Counted from the first letter of the stretch, positions 35,373-44,451 are shown. The stretch: DNA of 64,000 bases from an uncultured Pelagibacteraceae bacterium (GCA_902588625.1 CACIPU010000001.1:1-64000), one strand, 5' to 3'. The notes: generated from the sequence alone by a model not told the origin. Program-made: numbers and translations.

Positions 35373-36937
35373 TGACCTTTTTCTTCTTCTAGTTTTTTTT
35401 GTTCGTGAGATTTATTTAATAGTCTTTCTTCCATTTTTCTCAAATTTTCACTTTCAATTTCTTTTGCTCTTTTTACTTCATTAATTTGTATTTTTCTTGC
35501 TTCCTCTGCTCTTTCTTTCCTTTCTTGTTCTTCTACTAATCTTCTATTTTTTTCCTCTTCTCTTAATTTTTTTTCGATTATTTTTTTTGCGTCTTCAATG
35601 CGGTTCGATCTATCTCTTTCTACTTCTTCTATTTTATTTTTATGGATTTTATTTAATTCCCTTCTAGCTTCATTTTCTTCTGCTATTCTCTCTTCTTTTA
35701 ATTTATTGATCTTTTCAAGTTGGGAGAGTTTTTCTTGTTCGGCAATATCTAATTTATTCTTATAAGCTTGGTTCGTATTTTCAATTAATTTTCTCTCTTC
35801 TTCAATCCTTTTTTCTTTTTGAATTTTAATTAAATTTAATTTTTTTGAAGTTTCTTCTTCATCTTTTTTTATTCTTATTTCTTCTTCTTCTCTCAATTTT
35901 CTTTCTTCTTCTTGTTCAATTTTTATTTTTTTTTCTTTTTTAAGTTTTCTATCTTCTTCCTTCAACCTTCTTGTTTCCTCTAGTAATCTTCTTTTATTTT
36001 CTTCTTTAAATCGTCTATTTTCTTCATCTTCTAATATTCTTTCAGATTCTTCTTCTAAGCTTTTTTCTTTTTCTTTTAGAGATATTTGTTCGTCTTTTAT
36101 TTTTCTTATGAGTTCTTCATTTAATCTTCGTTTTTCTTCAATTTTTAGCCTTCTCTCTTTTTCATTTTTTAAATTATTTTGTTCTTTCTCTTTTAATATT
36201 CTGTTTTCTTCTTTTATATTTGATAGATATTCTTGTTCTAATCTTCGTTTTTCTTCAGCTTTAGTTTTTTTTAATTCTTTTTCTGCGATTCTTCTTTCTT
36301 TTTCTTTTTCTTCTTTTTCTTTATAGTGTTGATCCAACTCTTCTTTTTCTTGTTGTTCTTCAAATATTCTTTTTTCTTTTAATTTATTTATTTCTTCAAG
36401 AGCTATTATGTTTTCGTTTTCTATTTTTTCTAATTTTTCAGTGTAGATTTTGTTTGTCTCTTCTAACTTTTGTTGTTCGTCGATTATTCGCTTTTCTTTT
36501 AATTGAGAGATTCTTTCAAGTTCTGATAGTTTTTCTTGTTCTGCTTTTGTTATACCCTCTTTATAAATTGGATCAATTCTTTCTCGCTCCTCTCGTTCCT
36601 CTTTCCTTTTTCTTTCTTGCTCAATTCTTATAATGTTAATTTCTTTTGATCTATCTTCTTCCTCTTTTTTTAATTGCCTTTCTTCCTCTTTTAATTGCTT
36701 TTGTTCTTCTTTAATTTGTTTTTCCCTGTTTTTTTCTTTTAATTTTACTTTTTTTTCTTTTTCCCTTTTACGTTTTTCTGTAAAATTATTATAAATTTTA
36801 CCTAGGTTCTGAAATTTAAAATTCACAACTTTTTGTAGATCTATAGCTGCCCCGTTACTTTTTTTTTTACTATAGTTTTTGAGTTTTCTTTTCTTAATAA
36901 TCTTTTTTTTAGCTCTCTTTTTAAATTTTTTGACCAT
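35366..36937 (-). CDS. Long charged coiled-coil / single-alpha-helix protein (island module 3), hypothetical
   Basis: About 523 residues, almost all K, E, R, Q and I/L. The first 35 residues are strongly basic ([20 protein letters not shown]). The rest is uninterrupted charged helix with related blocks such as [20 protein letters not shown] and [20 protein letters not shown], roughly 290 residues apart. There is no signal peptide or membrane segment. I prefer the second ATG (36935-36937) because GGGAGGG (36941-36947) would be too close to the first (36938-36940). Annotations naming TolA, caldesmon or similar would be low-complexity artefacts. It could be a filament or scaffold. The C-terminal codons and stop are formed by sequence next to remnant B. 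Confidence 0.75.
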   Translation of the reverse strand: MVKKFKKRAKKKIIKKRKLKNYSKKKSNGAAIDLQKVVNFKFQNLGKIYNNFTEKRKREKEKKVKLKEKNREKQIKEEQKQLKEEERQLKKEEEDRSKEINIIRIEQERKRKEEREERERIDPIYKEGITKAEQEKLSELERISQLKEKRIIDEQQKLEETNKIYTEKLEKIENENIIALEEINKLKEKRIFEEQQEKEELDQHYKEKEEKEKERRIAEKELKKTKAEEKRRLEQEYLSNIKEENRILKEKEQNNLKNEKERRLKIEEKRRLNEELIRKIKDEQISLKEKEKSLEEESERILEDEENRRFKEENKRRLLEETRRLKEEDRKLKKEKKIKIEQEEERKLREEEEIRIKKDEEETSKKLNLIKIQKEKRIEEERKLIENTNQAYKNKLDIAEQEKLSQLEKINKLKEERIAEENEARRELNKIHKNKIEEVERDRSNRIEDAKKIIEKKLREEEKNRRLVEEQERKERAEEARKIQINEVKRAKEIESENLRKMEERLLNKSHEQKKLEEEKGQS

Positions 36938-37035
36938 CATTCCCTCCCAAACAATAATTATTTTACACTTATTTTTGTTTTTAAAAAGCTAGTGGTAGCT
37001 CTCTTTGGTTATTTTAATACTATATACTGCAAAGT

Positions 37036-37105
37036 TCTCGGTGCACGCTTAGAAATATTGTGTACTTTCAAAAGTACCGTGGGTTCGAATCCCGCTTCTC
37101 CAACA
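37036..37105 (+). repeat. tRNA-Ser remnant C (degenerate)
   Basis: Bases 37040-37105 match the 3' part of tRNA-Ser (ggtgcacgctt..., GTGGGTTCGAATCCC) with decay: anticodon-loop change, CTTCTCC in place of CTCTCTCC, and AACA for GCCA. Its variable arm (about gtactttcaaaagtac) and downstream TTAATTTAACCTTT resemble remnant A, not the intact gene. It marks the right edge of the island. The rest of 36941-37157 shows no gene. Confidence 0.82.
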
Positions 37106-37157
37106 TTAATTTAACCTTTCGGCCTCTTTAAAAAGACGTTAAGTTTGAGATGGTGTA

Positions 37158-37499
37158 GTGAAAAATTTTTTTTATAAAATAATTACTAAAAGAGAATGGT
37201 CAGATTTTAAAAAAAAAAATTTTTTTTACGGAACAAGAAAAGATTTAAGGGATAAATATATTCATTTATCAAAAAAAAATCAAATTAAAAAAACTTTACA
37301 AAAACATTATTTAAAAAAAAAAAATTTAGTTTTACTGAAAATTAAAATACCACAAAACAAAAGAATCATTTGGGAAAAATCATCCAATGGGGAAGTTTTT
37401 CCTCACTTTTACTATTATTTAGATTTATCTAATGTGGAAAATACATATAAAATTTTTTTAAAAAAAAATGGTTCACATTTTATTTTATCAAAATATTAA
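37158..37499 (+). CDS. DUF952 family protein
   Basis: A 113-residue protein with start GTG. FFYKIITKREWSDF, the DKYIHLSKKNQIKKTLQKHY core and IIWEKSSNGEVFPHFYYYL follow the DUF952 pattern (D..IHLS..Q, wE...G..FPH.Y). The family is small and uncharacterised. Lysine content is very high even for this window. It is the first gene right of the tRNA-remnant island and ends 3 nt from the opposing gene. Confidence 0.75.
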   Translation: MKNFFYKIITKREWSDFKKKNFFYGTRKDLRDKYIHLSKKNQIKKTLQKHYLKKKNLVLLKIKIPQNKRIIWEKSSNGEVFPHFYYYLDLSNVENTYKIFLKKNGSHFILSKY

Positions 37500-37502
37500 A
37501 AC

Positions 37503-38036
37503 TTATTTTAAATTTATTTTATGAGTTATGATTTCCTTGTTGGTATAATCTATTAGATAAATTAGATTTATAACTTCACTATGTTTTTTAAATAAAAAAT
37601 TTATTTTATTATATATACTGCGCAAATTATTATATCCAAAATCTTTATAGGCAATAGTAGTCATTGGTATCCATAAAGAACTATTAGTATATTTTCCTAT
37701 TTTACTAAATAGATGTGATACTCTTTTATTAATTTTATTTACAATTTTTATTAGTTTTGCGTTTTGTTCCCATCTTATATATAAATTTAACTCATTATTA
37801 GCCAGAACACCTAGACCAGGTGAATTTAACTTAAATTTTTTTATTTTTATATTTTTTAATATAATAAATATTTTTTCGATATTTTTTGTATTTCCTGTAA
37901 TAATATTAATATGAGGTGCGGGCGCACGAGAAGAAAAAAATTTAACATTATTTTTTTTTTCTAAAATATTCCACGCTTTATTAATTTTATTATATGTTTT
38001 TCCTTTAAAACCAAATGCTATAGCGTATTTTTTCAT
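37503..38036 (-). CDS. 2H phosphoesterase-like (2'-5' RNA ligase family) protein, degenerate second motif
   Basis: A 177-residue protein with the overall shape of the LigT/2H family. The first HxT/S-type motif is APAPHINI with H42 and N44. The second position, WIPMTTIAY (residues 122-130), has methionine where the second histidine would be expected. If the family call is right, catalysis may be lost or altered. It is divergent from the unknown basic gene 56 nt away. Confidence 0.5.
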   Translation of the reverse strand: MKKYAIAFGFKGKTYNKINKAWNILEKKNNVKFFSSRAPAPHINIITGNTKNIEKIFIILKNIKIKKFKLNSPGLGVLANNELNLYIRWEQNAKLIKIVNKINKRVSHLFSKIGKYTNSSLWIPMTTIAYKDFGYNNLRSIYNKINFLFKKHSEVINLIYLIDYTNKEIITHKINLK

Positions 38037-38092
38037 TTAACTTAGTTTAAAGAGTTATATATTAAATACCAGATATGCATAGGTCTTGATGA

Positions 38093-38608
38093 ATGAAAAA
38101 GCTTGTTAATAGATATCCAAAAAGAGCTCTAAAATTACGTATTATGGTAGGAAAAAATATTATCAATAAAGACCATAATTTATTTGTAAAAAAATATAAC
38201 GCATGTGGGATTATACAGCTTATGAATTCAGATTTTAAATTAATCAATAAGAATACAAAAAGATTGACACATTTTAACATACAAAATACAGGACATAAAC
38301 CAGGTCAAAAATATATTATTATAAAAATAAAAAAAAGAGGATACTTTAACGGAGTAATATTTAAACAACCTATTCTTGATAGTAATTCTGTTATACTTTC
38401 AGAGTGCATATCAGTAAGAAATTTTGTTCATTACAAAAATTTAAAAAAAAGTGTTTTCAAAAATAGCCTTTCTAATATAAAAAATATTAATTCTTTAAAA
38501 CAAACTGTTAAAAGACGTTATAAAAAAAGTTTGGCACATTTTTCTGATAGGGAAAAAATTTCTATGGGTATTGCAATTACAAAGTTAAAAATTATTAAAA
38601 GGTTTTAA
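38093..38608 (+). CDS. Hypothetical basic protein (171 aa)
   Basis: I do not recognise this protein. It is rich in K, N and I, with no signal peptide or membrane helix. The centre has HFNIQNTGHKPGQKYIIIKI then KKRGYFNGVIFKQPI, which looks beta-rich. The C-terminal 45 residues are strongly basic with KRRYKKSLAHFSDREKISMG. An RNA- or DNA-binding role is possible from charge alone. Base composition is like its neighbours. Confidence 0.6.
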   Translation: MKKLVNRYPKRALKLRIMVGKNIINKDHNLFVKKYNACGIIQLMNSDFKLINKNTKRLTHFNIQNTGHKPGQKYIIIKIKKRGYFNGVIFKQPILDSNSVILSECISVRNFVHYKNLKKSVFKNSLSNIKNINSLKQTVKRRYKKSLAHFSDREKISMGIAITKLKIIKRF

Positions 38609-38696
38609 AATAAAATATTTTGAGTTTAAATTTTAATTTTTACGCTATTAATTTATACTTTAAATAAAGATTTTTTTGCGTTAAATTTAATTTAAG

Positions 38697-40178
38697 ATGA
38701 TTAATAAAACTACTCTAAAAGATTCTAAAATTGGTTGGCGTTTTGATAATAGTTATATTCGATTGCCAGACATTATGCTTTCAAAACTAACACCGGTTCC
38801 AGTTCGTAAACCAAGAGTGATTATTCTTAACCATATTTTGTCGAAAGAATTAGGATTAGATTTTTCAAATGTATCTGATGAGAATCTTTCTTTAATATTT
38901 TCAGGAAATTTATTACCAGAAGGATCTGATTCTATTGCGCAAGCTTATGCGGGTCATCAGTTTGGGTATTTTACAATGCTTGGAGATGGACGGGCAATAA
39001 TGATTGGAGAACATTTGACACCAAATAATAAAAGATTTGATATTCAATTCAAAGGTTCAGGTCGAACACCTTATTCTCGAGGTGGAGATGGACGAGCCAC
39101 GCTTGGGCCTATGTTGAGAGAATATATTATAAGCGAAGCTATGAATGCATTAAATATTCCAACTACACGTAGTTTAGCTGTTGTAATAACAGGTGAAAAT
39201 GTAATAAGAGAAACATCATTACCAGGATCAATATTAACACGTGTCTCTGCTAGCCATATTAGAGTAGGTACATTCCAGTATGTTGCTATGAAGGGTGATT
39301 TAAAAACTCAACGAACTCTAGTTGATTACACTATCGATCGACATTATCCAAATTTGAAAGGAAATAAAAATTCTGCACTTGATTTATTAAATTCAGTAAT
39401 GGAAAAACAAATTGATCTAGTAATTAATTGGATGAGAGTTGGATTTATTCACGGTGTAATGAATACAGATAATATGGCAATTTCTGGAGAAACAATTGAT
39501 TATGGTCCATGTGCGTTTATGGATGTTTATAAGCCAGAAACAGTTTTTAGTTCTATTGACCACAATGGTAGATATGCTTTTTGCAATCAACCCGGTATTA
39601 CACAATGGAATTTATTAAAGTTTGCAGAAACTTTATTACCATTGATAGATAAAGAAAAAGATGTAGCGATAAAAAATGCAGAAAAATGTATTAATAATTT
39701 TAGCATAATATACAAAAAAAAATGGCTTAGCATGATGAGGAAAAAATTAGGTTTATTTGGAGAACATACTGAAGATGAGAGATTAATAAATAATCTTTTA
39801 ATTTGGATGAATGCCAAGAAGGCTGATTACACTAATACTTTTTTAATATTAAAGGATGAAAATATATTTCAGAATGATCTTTTTAAAGATAATGAGTTTA
39901 TCTCTTGGCACAAAGAATGGCAAAAACGATTAATAAAAAATAAAAAAAGTAAAGAAAGTTCATTAAATTTAATGAATGAAGTTAACCCATTAGTTATTCC
40001 ACGAAATCATGAAGTAGAAAAAGTGTTAGAAGCAGCTACTAATGAAAATAATCTAGCTCCCTTGAATAGTCTAATAGATGTTTTAAAAAACCCCTATAAT
40101 TATAGATCAGAAATTGTTCCATATCAGTCTACTCCTGAACCTAACAATAAAATATACCAAACATTCTGTGGTACTTAG
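38697..40178 (+). CDS. selO: Protein adenylyltransferase SelO (YdiU family)
   Basis: A 493-residue protein of normal length. GWRFDNSYIRLPDIM at the N-terminus, QAYAGHQFGYFTMLGDGRA, FDIQFKGSGRTPYSRGGDGR and GFIHGVMNTDNMAISGETID (pseudokinase catalytic loop) with the following DYGP are diagnostic. SelO transfers AMP from ATP to proteins and is linked to redox-stress responses. The usual C-terminal redox cysteine may correspond to the last residues (QTFCGT). It is a single gene ending 1 nt before the opposing gene. Confidence 0.96.
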   Translation: MINKTTLKDSKIGWRFDNSYIRLPDIMLSKLTPVPVRKPRVIILNHILSKELGLDFSNVSDENLSLIFSGNLLPEGSDSIAQAYAGHQFGYFTMLGDGRAIMIGEHLTPNNKRFDIQFKGSGRTPYSRGGDGRATLGPMLREYIISEAMNALNIPTTRSLAVVITGENVIRETSLPGSILTRVSASHIRVGTFQYVAMKGDLKTQRTLVDYTIDRHYPNLKGNKNSALDLLNSVMEKQIDLVINWMRVGFIHGVMNTDNMAISGETIDYGPCAFMDVYKPETVFSSIDHNGRYAFCNQPGITQWNLLKFAETLLPLIDKEKDVAIKNAEKCINNFSIIYKKKWLSMMRKKLGLFGEHTEDERLINNLLIWMNAKKADYTNTFLILKDENIFQNDLFKDNEFISWHKEWQKRLIKNKKSKESSLNLMNEVNPLVIPRNHEVEKVLEAATNENNLAPLNSLIDVLKNPYNYRSEIVPYQSTPEPNNKIYQTFCGT

Positions 40179-40179
40179 T

Positions 40180-40860
40180 TTATTTATTAAATTGACACCA
40201 TCCCGCTTGGTAGTGAGAAAAAAGTAGTTTTGCTCCTACGTGCGCGGCATACTCGTGTACAAGAAACCCTTTACCTCCTATAGTGGGTGATGGAGATGGC
40301 TCAGCAAGTACTTTCCAGGGTTCATTAGCATTTCCATCATTTTGAGTTAAATTTCCAGTCGCAGGAGAATCATCGACTACTACCAATGAATCTTTATGTA
40401 ATATTCTGTTAATAGCAGTTAACTCTTTTAAATGATGCGCAGCAGAAGGATAAGGGTACCGCCAATCTACATCAAATGAATCTAAATAAAACATTGATAC
40501 TTGTACTTTATTTTTTAAGAAATCATTAGACATTTTATTTAAATAACGAACACTATCATCTGTTGTAATTGCAACATTCTCACTGACAACTTCTTTACAA
40601 ACTTTTGTTGAATTTGGGTTAATATCAACTGTGTAAACCTTTGATTTTTCTCCCCTTGATAAAGTATACTTATCAAATAAGAGTGTACTTTGACCATCTA
40701 AGTAATTATTTTTATTTCTTAAACATCCAGTTTCTACAATTATTATCGGATTCGGCTGAGAATCTAGATACTTGAAAATTTTTTTAAAAGAAATTTCACG
40801 AGATCCTAATTTTGAAGATATATCATTAAACCACTTATAAAAGTCTAAATTTTTATTCAT
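40180..40860 (-). CDS. SAM-methyltransferase-like protein (Methyltransf_24 type)
   Basis: A 226-residue Rossmann-type protein. IIIVETGCLR is the glycine-poor motif I, VYTVDINPNS motif II, and MFYLDSFDVDWRYPYPSAAH the acidic motif IV region, with VVVDDSPATGNL following. This layout fits TylF/Methyltransf_24 or cephalosporin-hydroxylase-like enzymes. Substrate unknown. It is 21 nt downstream of the MORN gene on the same strand and may be co-transcribed. Confidence 0.65.
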   Translation of the reverse strand: MNKNLDFYKWFNDISSKLGSREISFKKIFKYLDSQPNPIIIVETGCLRNKNNYLDGQSTLLFDKYTLSRGEKSKVYTVDINPNSTKVCKEVVSENVAITTDDSVRYLNKMSNDFLKNKVQVSMFYLDSFDVDWRYPYPSAAHHLKELTAINRILHKDSLVVVDDSPATGNLTQNDGNANEPWKVLAEPSPSPTIGGKGFLVHEYAAHVGAKLLFSHYQAGWCQFNK

Positions 40861-40881
40861 AATATAAATATATATTATTTA

Positions 40882-42165
40882 TCATTTACACTCTACCACT
40901 CCATTAATACCAATTTTAAGTTTAGTTTCTAATCCATATGCAGGCGTTTCGTCAACTTCTAGAACTTCTATTCTTTTATCTAATGTATTATATGTTTTGG
41001 GAGAACAAAGTTCATTAGCTTTAATTTCAAAATCATTTTTTAATTTATCCATAATTTTTTTTCCTTTTTTAGAATTAGTTTCATATTGACTAGCTCTAAC
41101 CCACTTTTTTGCTACTATAGAAATTTTACGCGTATCTTTTCCAGAAAAGTCTTTGGTTTTTATATCAGATTTACTTTGACATGTAATGCTAGATCCATCT
41201 AACGCAATACATGTCCCTAAACCTTCTTGTTTTCCATTGATAAATTTTCCCACAAAGGCTGTTCCATCTGGATATGTAAAAATTCCCTCACCATGACGTT
41301 TTCCATTTACAAATTGGCCTTCATATTTTTTACCATCAGCATAATAAAAGATTCCTACCCCATCTATTATATCTTCTTTAAATGTTCCCGAATACTCTGT
41401 GCCGTCGGTCCATAATTTTGTTCCGTCGCCATGAGTTTTTCCATCTTTCCAAGATCCATAATATCTATCTCCATTAGTCCAAAAGAAAGTTCCAATTCCA
41501 TTTGGTAAAATATTTTTAAAATCACCTACATATTTACCGCCACCAGGATATATCGAAACCCCTCTAATAATTTTTCCATTTTTAAATATTCCTTCATATT
41601 TATACCCTGCCTCATTTACATAAGAACCTTTACAATCTGTCCAAGTACTAGTGTCGTCACCTTGGCATTTAAATACTTTTTCTTGTTCTTCTTTTAATTT
41701 TTGTTGTGCTTTTAAAATTTCTTTTTTTTCTTTAGTTTCTTTATCAGCCTCAATCTTTTTTTTATCCCAACCACCTTTAACATCTACACAATAACTTAGA
41801 CGTTTATTATCTAGTTTATATATCTCCAATCCATCTCCACCTTGTTTTTTATATTCCAATTTAATTACAGATTTATTTTTATTATTTAAAAAATATTGAT
41901 AATAAATGTCATCACCCTTTGCACTTTTTATTTTTTGACTTATAACTTTTTCCTTTTCTATGGACTGTATTTTGTCTGAAAAGTTTTGGACTGTTCCATC
42001 TTTTGCTTTTAATTCTACTTCAATTACATTTTTTTCAATATTAATTACGTAGTTTCCAGTTACAACATTATTTATTTTACATCCTTGAAAAGCATAAATT
42101 TCTGCTAAGCTTAAATTGTAACAAAAGAAGAAGTTTACAAAGATTATTAAAAAAAATTTTTTCAT
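40882..42165 (-). CDS. Secreted MORN-repeat protein
   Basis: A 427-residue precursor. Residues 1-21 are a signal peptide (FFFCYNLSLAEI). A beta-rich N-terminal domain is followed by a charged helix (about residues 140-165). About six MORN repeats follow (residues about 190-330; for example RYYGSWKDGKTHGDGTKLW and KYEGQFVNGKRHGEGIFTY). The C-terminal 90 residues form a separate domain with two cysteines. MORN arrays often bind phospholipid or act as protein scaffolds; here it would work in the periplasm or at the outer membrane. Confidence 0.85.
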   Translation of the reverse strand: MKKFFLIIFVNFFFCYNLSLAEIYAFQGCKINNVVTGNYVINIEKNVIEVELKAKDGTVQNFSDKIQSIEKEKVISQKIKSAKGDDIYYQYFLNNKNKSVIKLEYKKQGGDGLEIYKLDNKRLSYCVDVKGGWDKKKIEADKETKEKKEILKAQQKLKEEQEKVFKCQGDDTSTWTDCKGSYVNEAGYKYEGIFKNGKIIRGVSIYPGGGKYVGDFKNILPNGIGTFFWTNGDRYYGSWKDGKTHGDGTKLWTDGTEYSGTFKEDIIDGVGIFYYADGKKYEGQFVNGKRHGEGIFTYPDGTAFVGKFINGKQEGLGTCIALDGSSITCQSKSDIKTKDFSGKDTRKISIVAKKWVRASQYETNSKKGKKIMDKLKNDFEIKANELCSPKTYNTLDKRIEVLEVDETPAYGLETKLKIGINGVVECK

Positions 42166-42213
42166 TTTAAATAAATTTATAATATGTGTTGTATTATTAA
42201 ACCATTAATTAGT

Positions 42214-42241
42214 TTGAATAGTCTACTTTTTCGATTATAAT
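42214..42241 (+). promoter_or_regulatory. Promoter of the 16-residue ORF
   Basis: TTGAAT (42214-42219) and a perfect TATAAT (42236-42241) are separated by 16 nt. A transcript would start near 42249, giving a leader of about 34 nt with AAAGGAGG at 42268-42275. It is the best promoter plus ribosome-site combination I see in the window. It lies in the divergent gap with the MORN gene. Confidence 0.6.
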
Positions 42242-42282
42242 GAAATTTATTGATTCTAAACTTTAACAAAAGGAGGCAAATT

Positions 42283-42333
42283 ATGATCTGGGTCGCAGCA
42301 GCAGTTGTAGTAGTATGGTACATGAATAAATAG
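42283..42333 (+). CDS. Hydrophobic microprotein (16 aa), hypothetical
   Basis: The ORF encodes MIWVAAAVVVVWYMNK and a TAG stop. AAAGGAGG lies 7 nt upstream of the ATG and a consensus promoter precedes it. The peptide is a short hydrophobic stretch flanked by tryptophans with a C-terminal lysine, fitting a membrane-inserted peptide. Its stop abuts the stop codon of the opposing NlpC/P60 gene with no gap. Function unknown; alternatives are a leader peptide or a toxin-like peptide. Confidence 0.55.
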   Translation: MIWVAAAVVVVWYMNK

Positions 42334-43068
42334 TTAACTAATTCTTTTTATTCTAAGTACATTTAAATTTGCAGTTTTATAAATTCTGTCTATTGTATCT
42401 TTTATAGACATTATTATAGTTTTTTTTAAAGGACCATATGCGTGTATCAAACTCTTTTTAGAAAGAGCAATTGCAACATGTCCTTTCCAAAAAATTAAAT
42501 CATTTTTTCTAATATTTTCAATATTTACATTTTTTTTGAAAAACTTTATCTGGTCTTTTGTATCGCGAGGACAGTATTGATTGTTGTAATTAAAAAACAC
42601 CTGCACAAGACCAGAACAATCTATACCAGTAAAATGTTTTCCTCCCCATTTATATTTTACCCCTGAAAATTTTTTAATATCGTTGAATACGTCTCGATTT
42701 CTAAAATTTATTTTTTTTAAATCTTTTTTTTGTATCCAAAATTTTTCAAATTTATAAAAACTAGATTTTTTTTTTACTACTTGAATCCTAGATCCAAAAC
42801 TAAGTTTTGTATTAATTTTAAATTTTAGGTTAGGTTTAGAATATATTTTTGCAAACAATTTACTTACCTTATGAGTATTTTTTTTATCTAAGAGAAAATT
42901 CTTTCTGATAATAAAACCTTTGTAATTATCCATATTATTTTTGATTTTAAGCCATTTTCCATTATTTTTTATAATTTTAAATGTATCCCCGTATAAAATT
43001 TGAGTAACTACTTTTGAATTAAGATTTTTTTTTTTATATACGTTTATGAAAGATATATTGCTTTTCAC
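42334..43068 (-). CDS. NlpC/P60 peptidoglycan endopeptidase with SH3-like N-terminus
   Basis: A 244-residue protein. Residues about 1-60 and 65-120 look like two bacterial SH3-type segments. The NlpC/P60 domain follows with catalytic C151 in GIDCSGLVQ, H197 in KGHVAIAL and a third residue, H209, in LIHAYG. It cleaves peptide stems, typically D-Glu-mDAP bonds. No signal peptide is visible, so it may act on imported cell-wall peptides. It overlaps ampG by 4 nt, which supports a recycling role. Confidence 0.9.
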   Translation of the reverse strand: MKSNISFINVYKKKNLNSKVVTQILYGDTFKIIKNNGKWLKIKNNMDNYKGFIIRKNFLLDKKNTHKVSKLFAKIYSKPNLKFKINTKLSFGSRIQVVKKKSSFYKFEKFWIQKKDLKKINFRNRDVFNDIKKFSGVKYKWGGKHFTGIDCSGLVQVFFNYNNQYCPRDTKDQIKFFKKNVNIENIRKNDLIFWKGHVAIALSKKSLIHAYGPLKKTIIMSIKDTIDRIYKTANLNVLRIKRIS

Positions 43069-44435
43069 TGCAATTTAATTTTTTTTCTAATAAACCAAAG
43101 GCAAATTAATGAAGGTATTACCATTATAGCTGTTATTATAAAAAACGTTCCCCAATCACCATTTAGCCAATCAACGAGTGCACCAGAAGATGCAGCCAAT
43201 GTAGTTCTTCCGGCTGTACCAATAGAAGCTAATAGTGCATATTGAGTAGCTGTATAAGTTCTATCAACTAGTAATGAAATAAAAGCAACAAATGCAACAG
43301 TAGCGAAAGCAGCGGCCATATCATCAAAAATTACTGCTATTGCAAAAAGCCATTCAGATTTACCTGACCATGCTAGAATTGAAAATAAAATATTTGTCGA
43401 CGCCATCAGTATTCCAGAAATGAACATAGCTTTAATAACACCTGAGCGAATAGCAAACAAACCCCCCAAAAGAGTAAATACAACTGTAGTTATCCAACCC
43501 AACCCTTTAGAGTAAAGAGCGATATCAGATTTTGAAAAACCAATTTCTTTATAAAATATTATTGACATTCTCCCAAGAAAGGCTTCTCCTATTTTAAAAA
43601 GAAAAACAAAACCAAGTATACCTAAAGCAATTTTAAAACCATTTTTTTTGAAAAAACTTAGTATTGGTCCAGCAATTGTGCCGCTAGCCCAAGCAATTGA
43701 TTTAGTAGCCAAATTAGAAGAACCTAATTTTTGCTCAATCATTTTTTCAGTTTCTTTTTGAGACTCCTGTCTTTCGTTTAATTGCGGTTCATGAACAAAC
43801 ATTAAGCCAATGTTACAAGCAATCACAACAACTCCTAGTACTAAGAATGTAATCTGCCAATAGTTTTCAAAGCCAATATTCTGAAAGTATTCAGCAGCAT
43901 TTAAAGCAATTACTCCTCCTAATTTATATCCTGTCCACCAACCAACGACAGCAATTGCTGCCCCTGCTTGCATTGATTTACCTTCATTCTCACCTATCTG
44001 TTCAATTCTTAAAGCGTCTACAGTAATATCTTGAGTAGCTGATGCGATTGCTACTATCAAACCAATTGTGATTACCAAAGCTAAATTTGTTACTGGATCT
44101 ATTACACTCCAGCATATTAAACTTATCAGTATGGCGCTCTGCATCAATACAATCCAACTCCGACGGTGGCCAATTTTATTAGTTAGCAGTGGTATACGAA
44201 TTCTATCTATTATCGGGGCCCACAAGTAATTAAACGCATATACTGCAAAAATTAAACCTGCCCATCCAATTGTACTTCTGCTTAAACCATCTTCTTTTAA
44301 CCACAAACTTAAACTGCTACCGATAATAACCCAAGGAAATCCACTTATGATTCCAAGCAAAAGAATTCTAGCCATTCTTTTTTCAAAATAAACAGCAAAT
44401 GTTTCTGAAAGCGTTTGTTTTTTGTATATTTCCAT
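43065..44435 (-). CDS. ampG: AmpG-like muropeptide permease (MFS)
   Basis: A 456-residue protein with 12 or more membrane helices. The N-terminus RILLLGIISGFPWVIIGSSL and SRSTIGWAGLIFAVYAFNYL, then WAPIIDRIRIP and GHRRSWIVLMQ, are typical of AmpG. A longer cytoplasmic loop (about residues 215-250) is charged. AmpG imports GlcNAc-anhydroMurNAc peptides from cell-wall turnover. Co-located downstream is an NlpC/P60 peptidase that could degrade them. trkH lies 16 nt upstream. Confidence 0.9.
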   Translation of the reverse strand: MEIYKKQTLSETFAVYFEKRMARILLLGIISGFPWVIIGSSLSLWLKEDGLSRSTIGWAGLIFAVYAFNYLWAPIIDRIRIPLLTNKIGHRRSWIVLMQSAILISLICWSVIDPVTNLALVITIGLIVAIASATQDITVDALRIEQIGENEGKSMQAGAAIAVVGWWTGYKLGGVIALNAAEYFQNIGFENYWQITFLVLGVVVIACNIGLMFVHEPQLNERQESQKETEKMIEQKLGSSNLATKSIAWASGTIAGPILSFFKKNGFKIALGILGFVFLFKIGEAFLGRMSIIFYKEIGFSKSDIALYSKGLGWITTVVFTLLGGLFAIRSGVIKAMFISGILMASTNILFSILAWSGKSEWLFAIAVIFDDMAAAFATVAFVAFISLLVDRTYTATQYALLASIGTAGRTTLAASSGALVDWLNGDWGTFFIITAIMVIPSLICLWFIRKKIKLQ

Positions 44436-44451
44436 AACTTACTTACATTTA

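Noticed and set aside
36108-36326. Plus-strand Ser/Phe-rich ORF
   Set aside because: It is an antisense shadow of the coiled-coil gene.
35366-36937. Naming the coiled-coil gene as TolA, IF-2 or a caldesmon-like protein
   Set aside because: Any such similarity would come from low-complexity K/E composition. No specific domain is visible.
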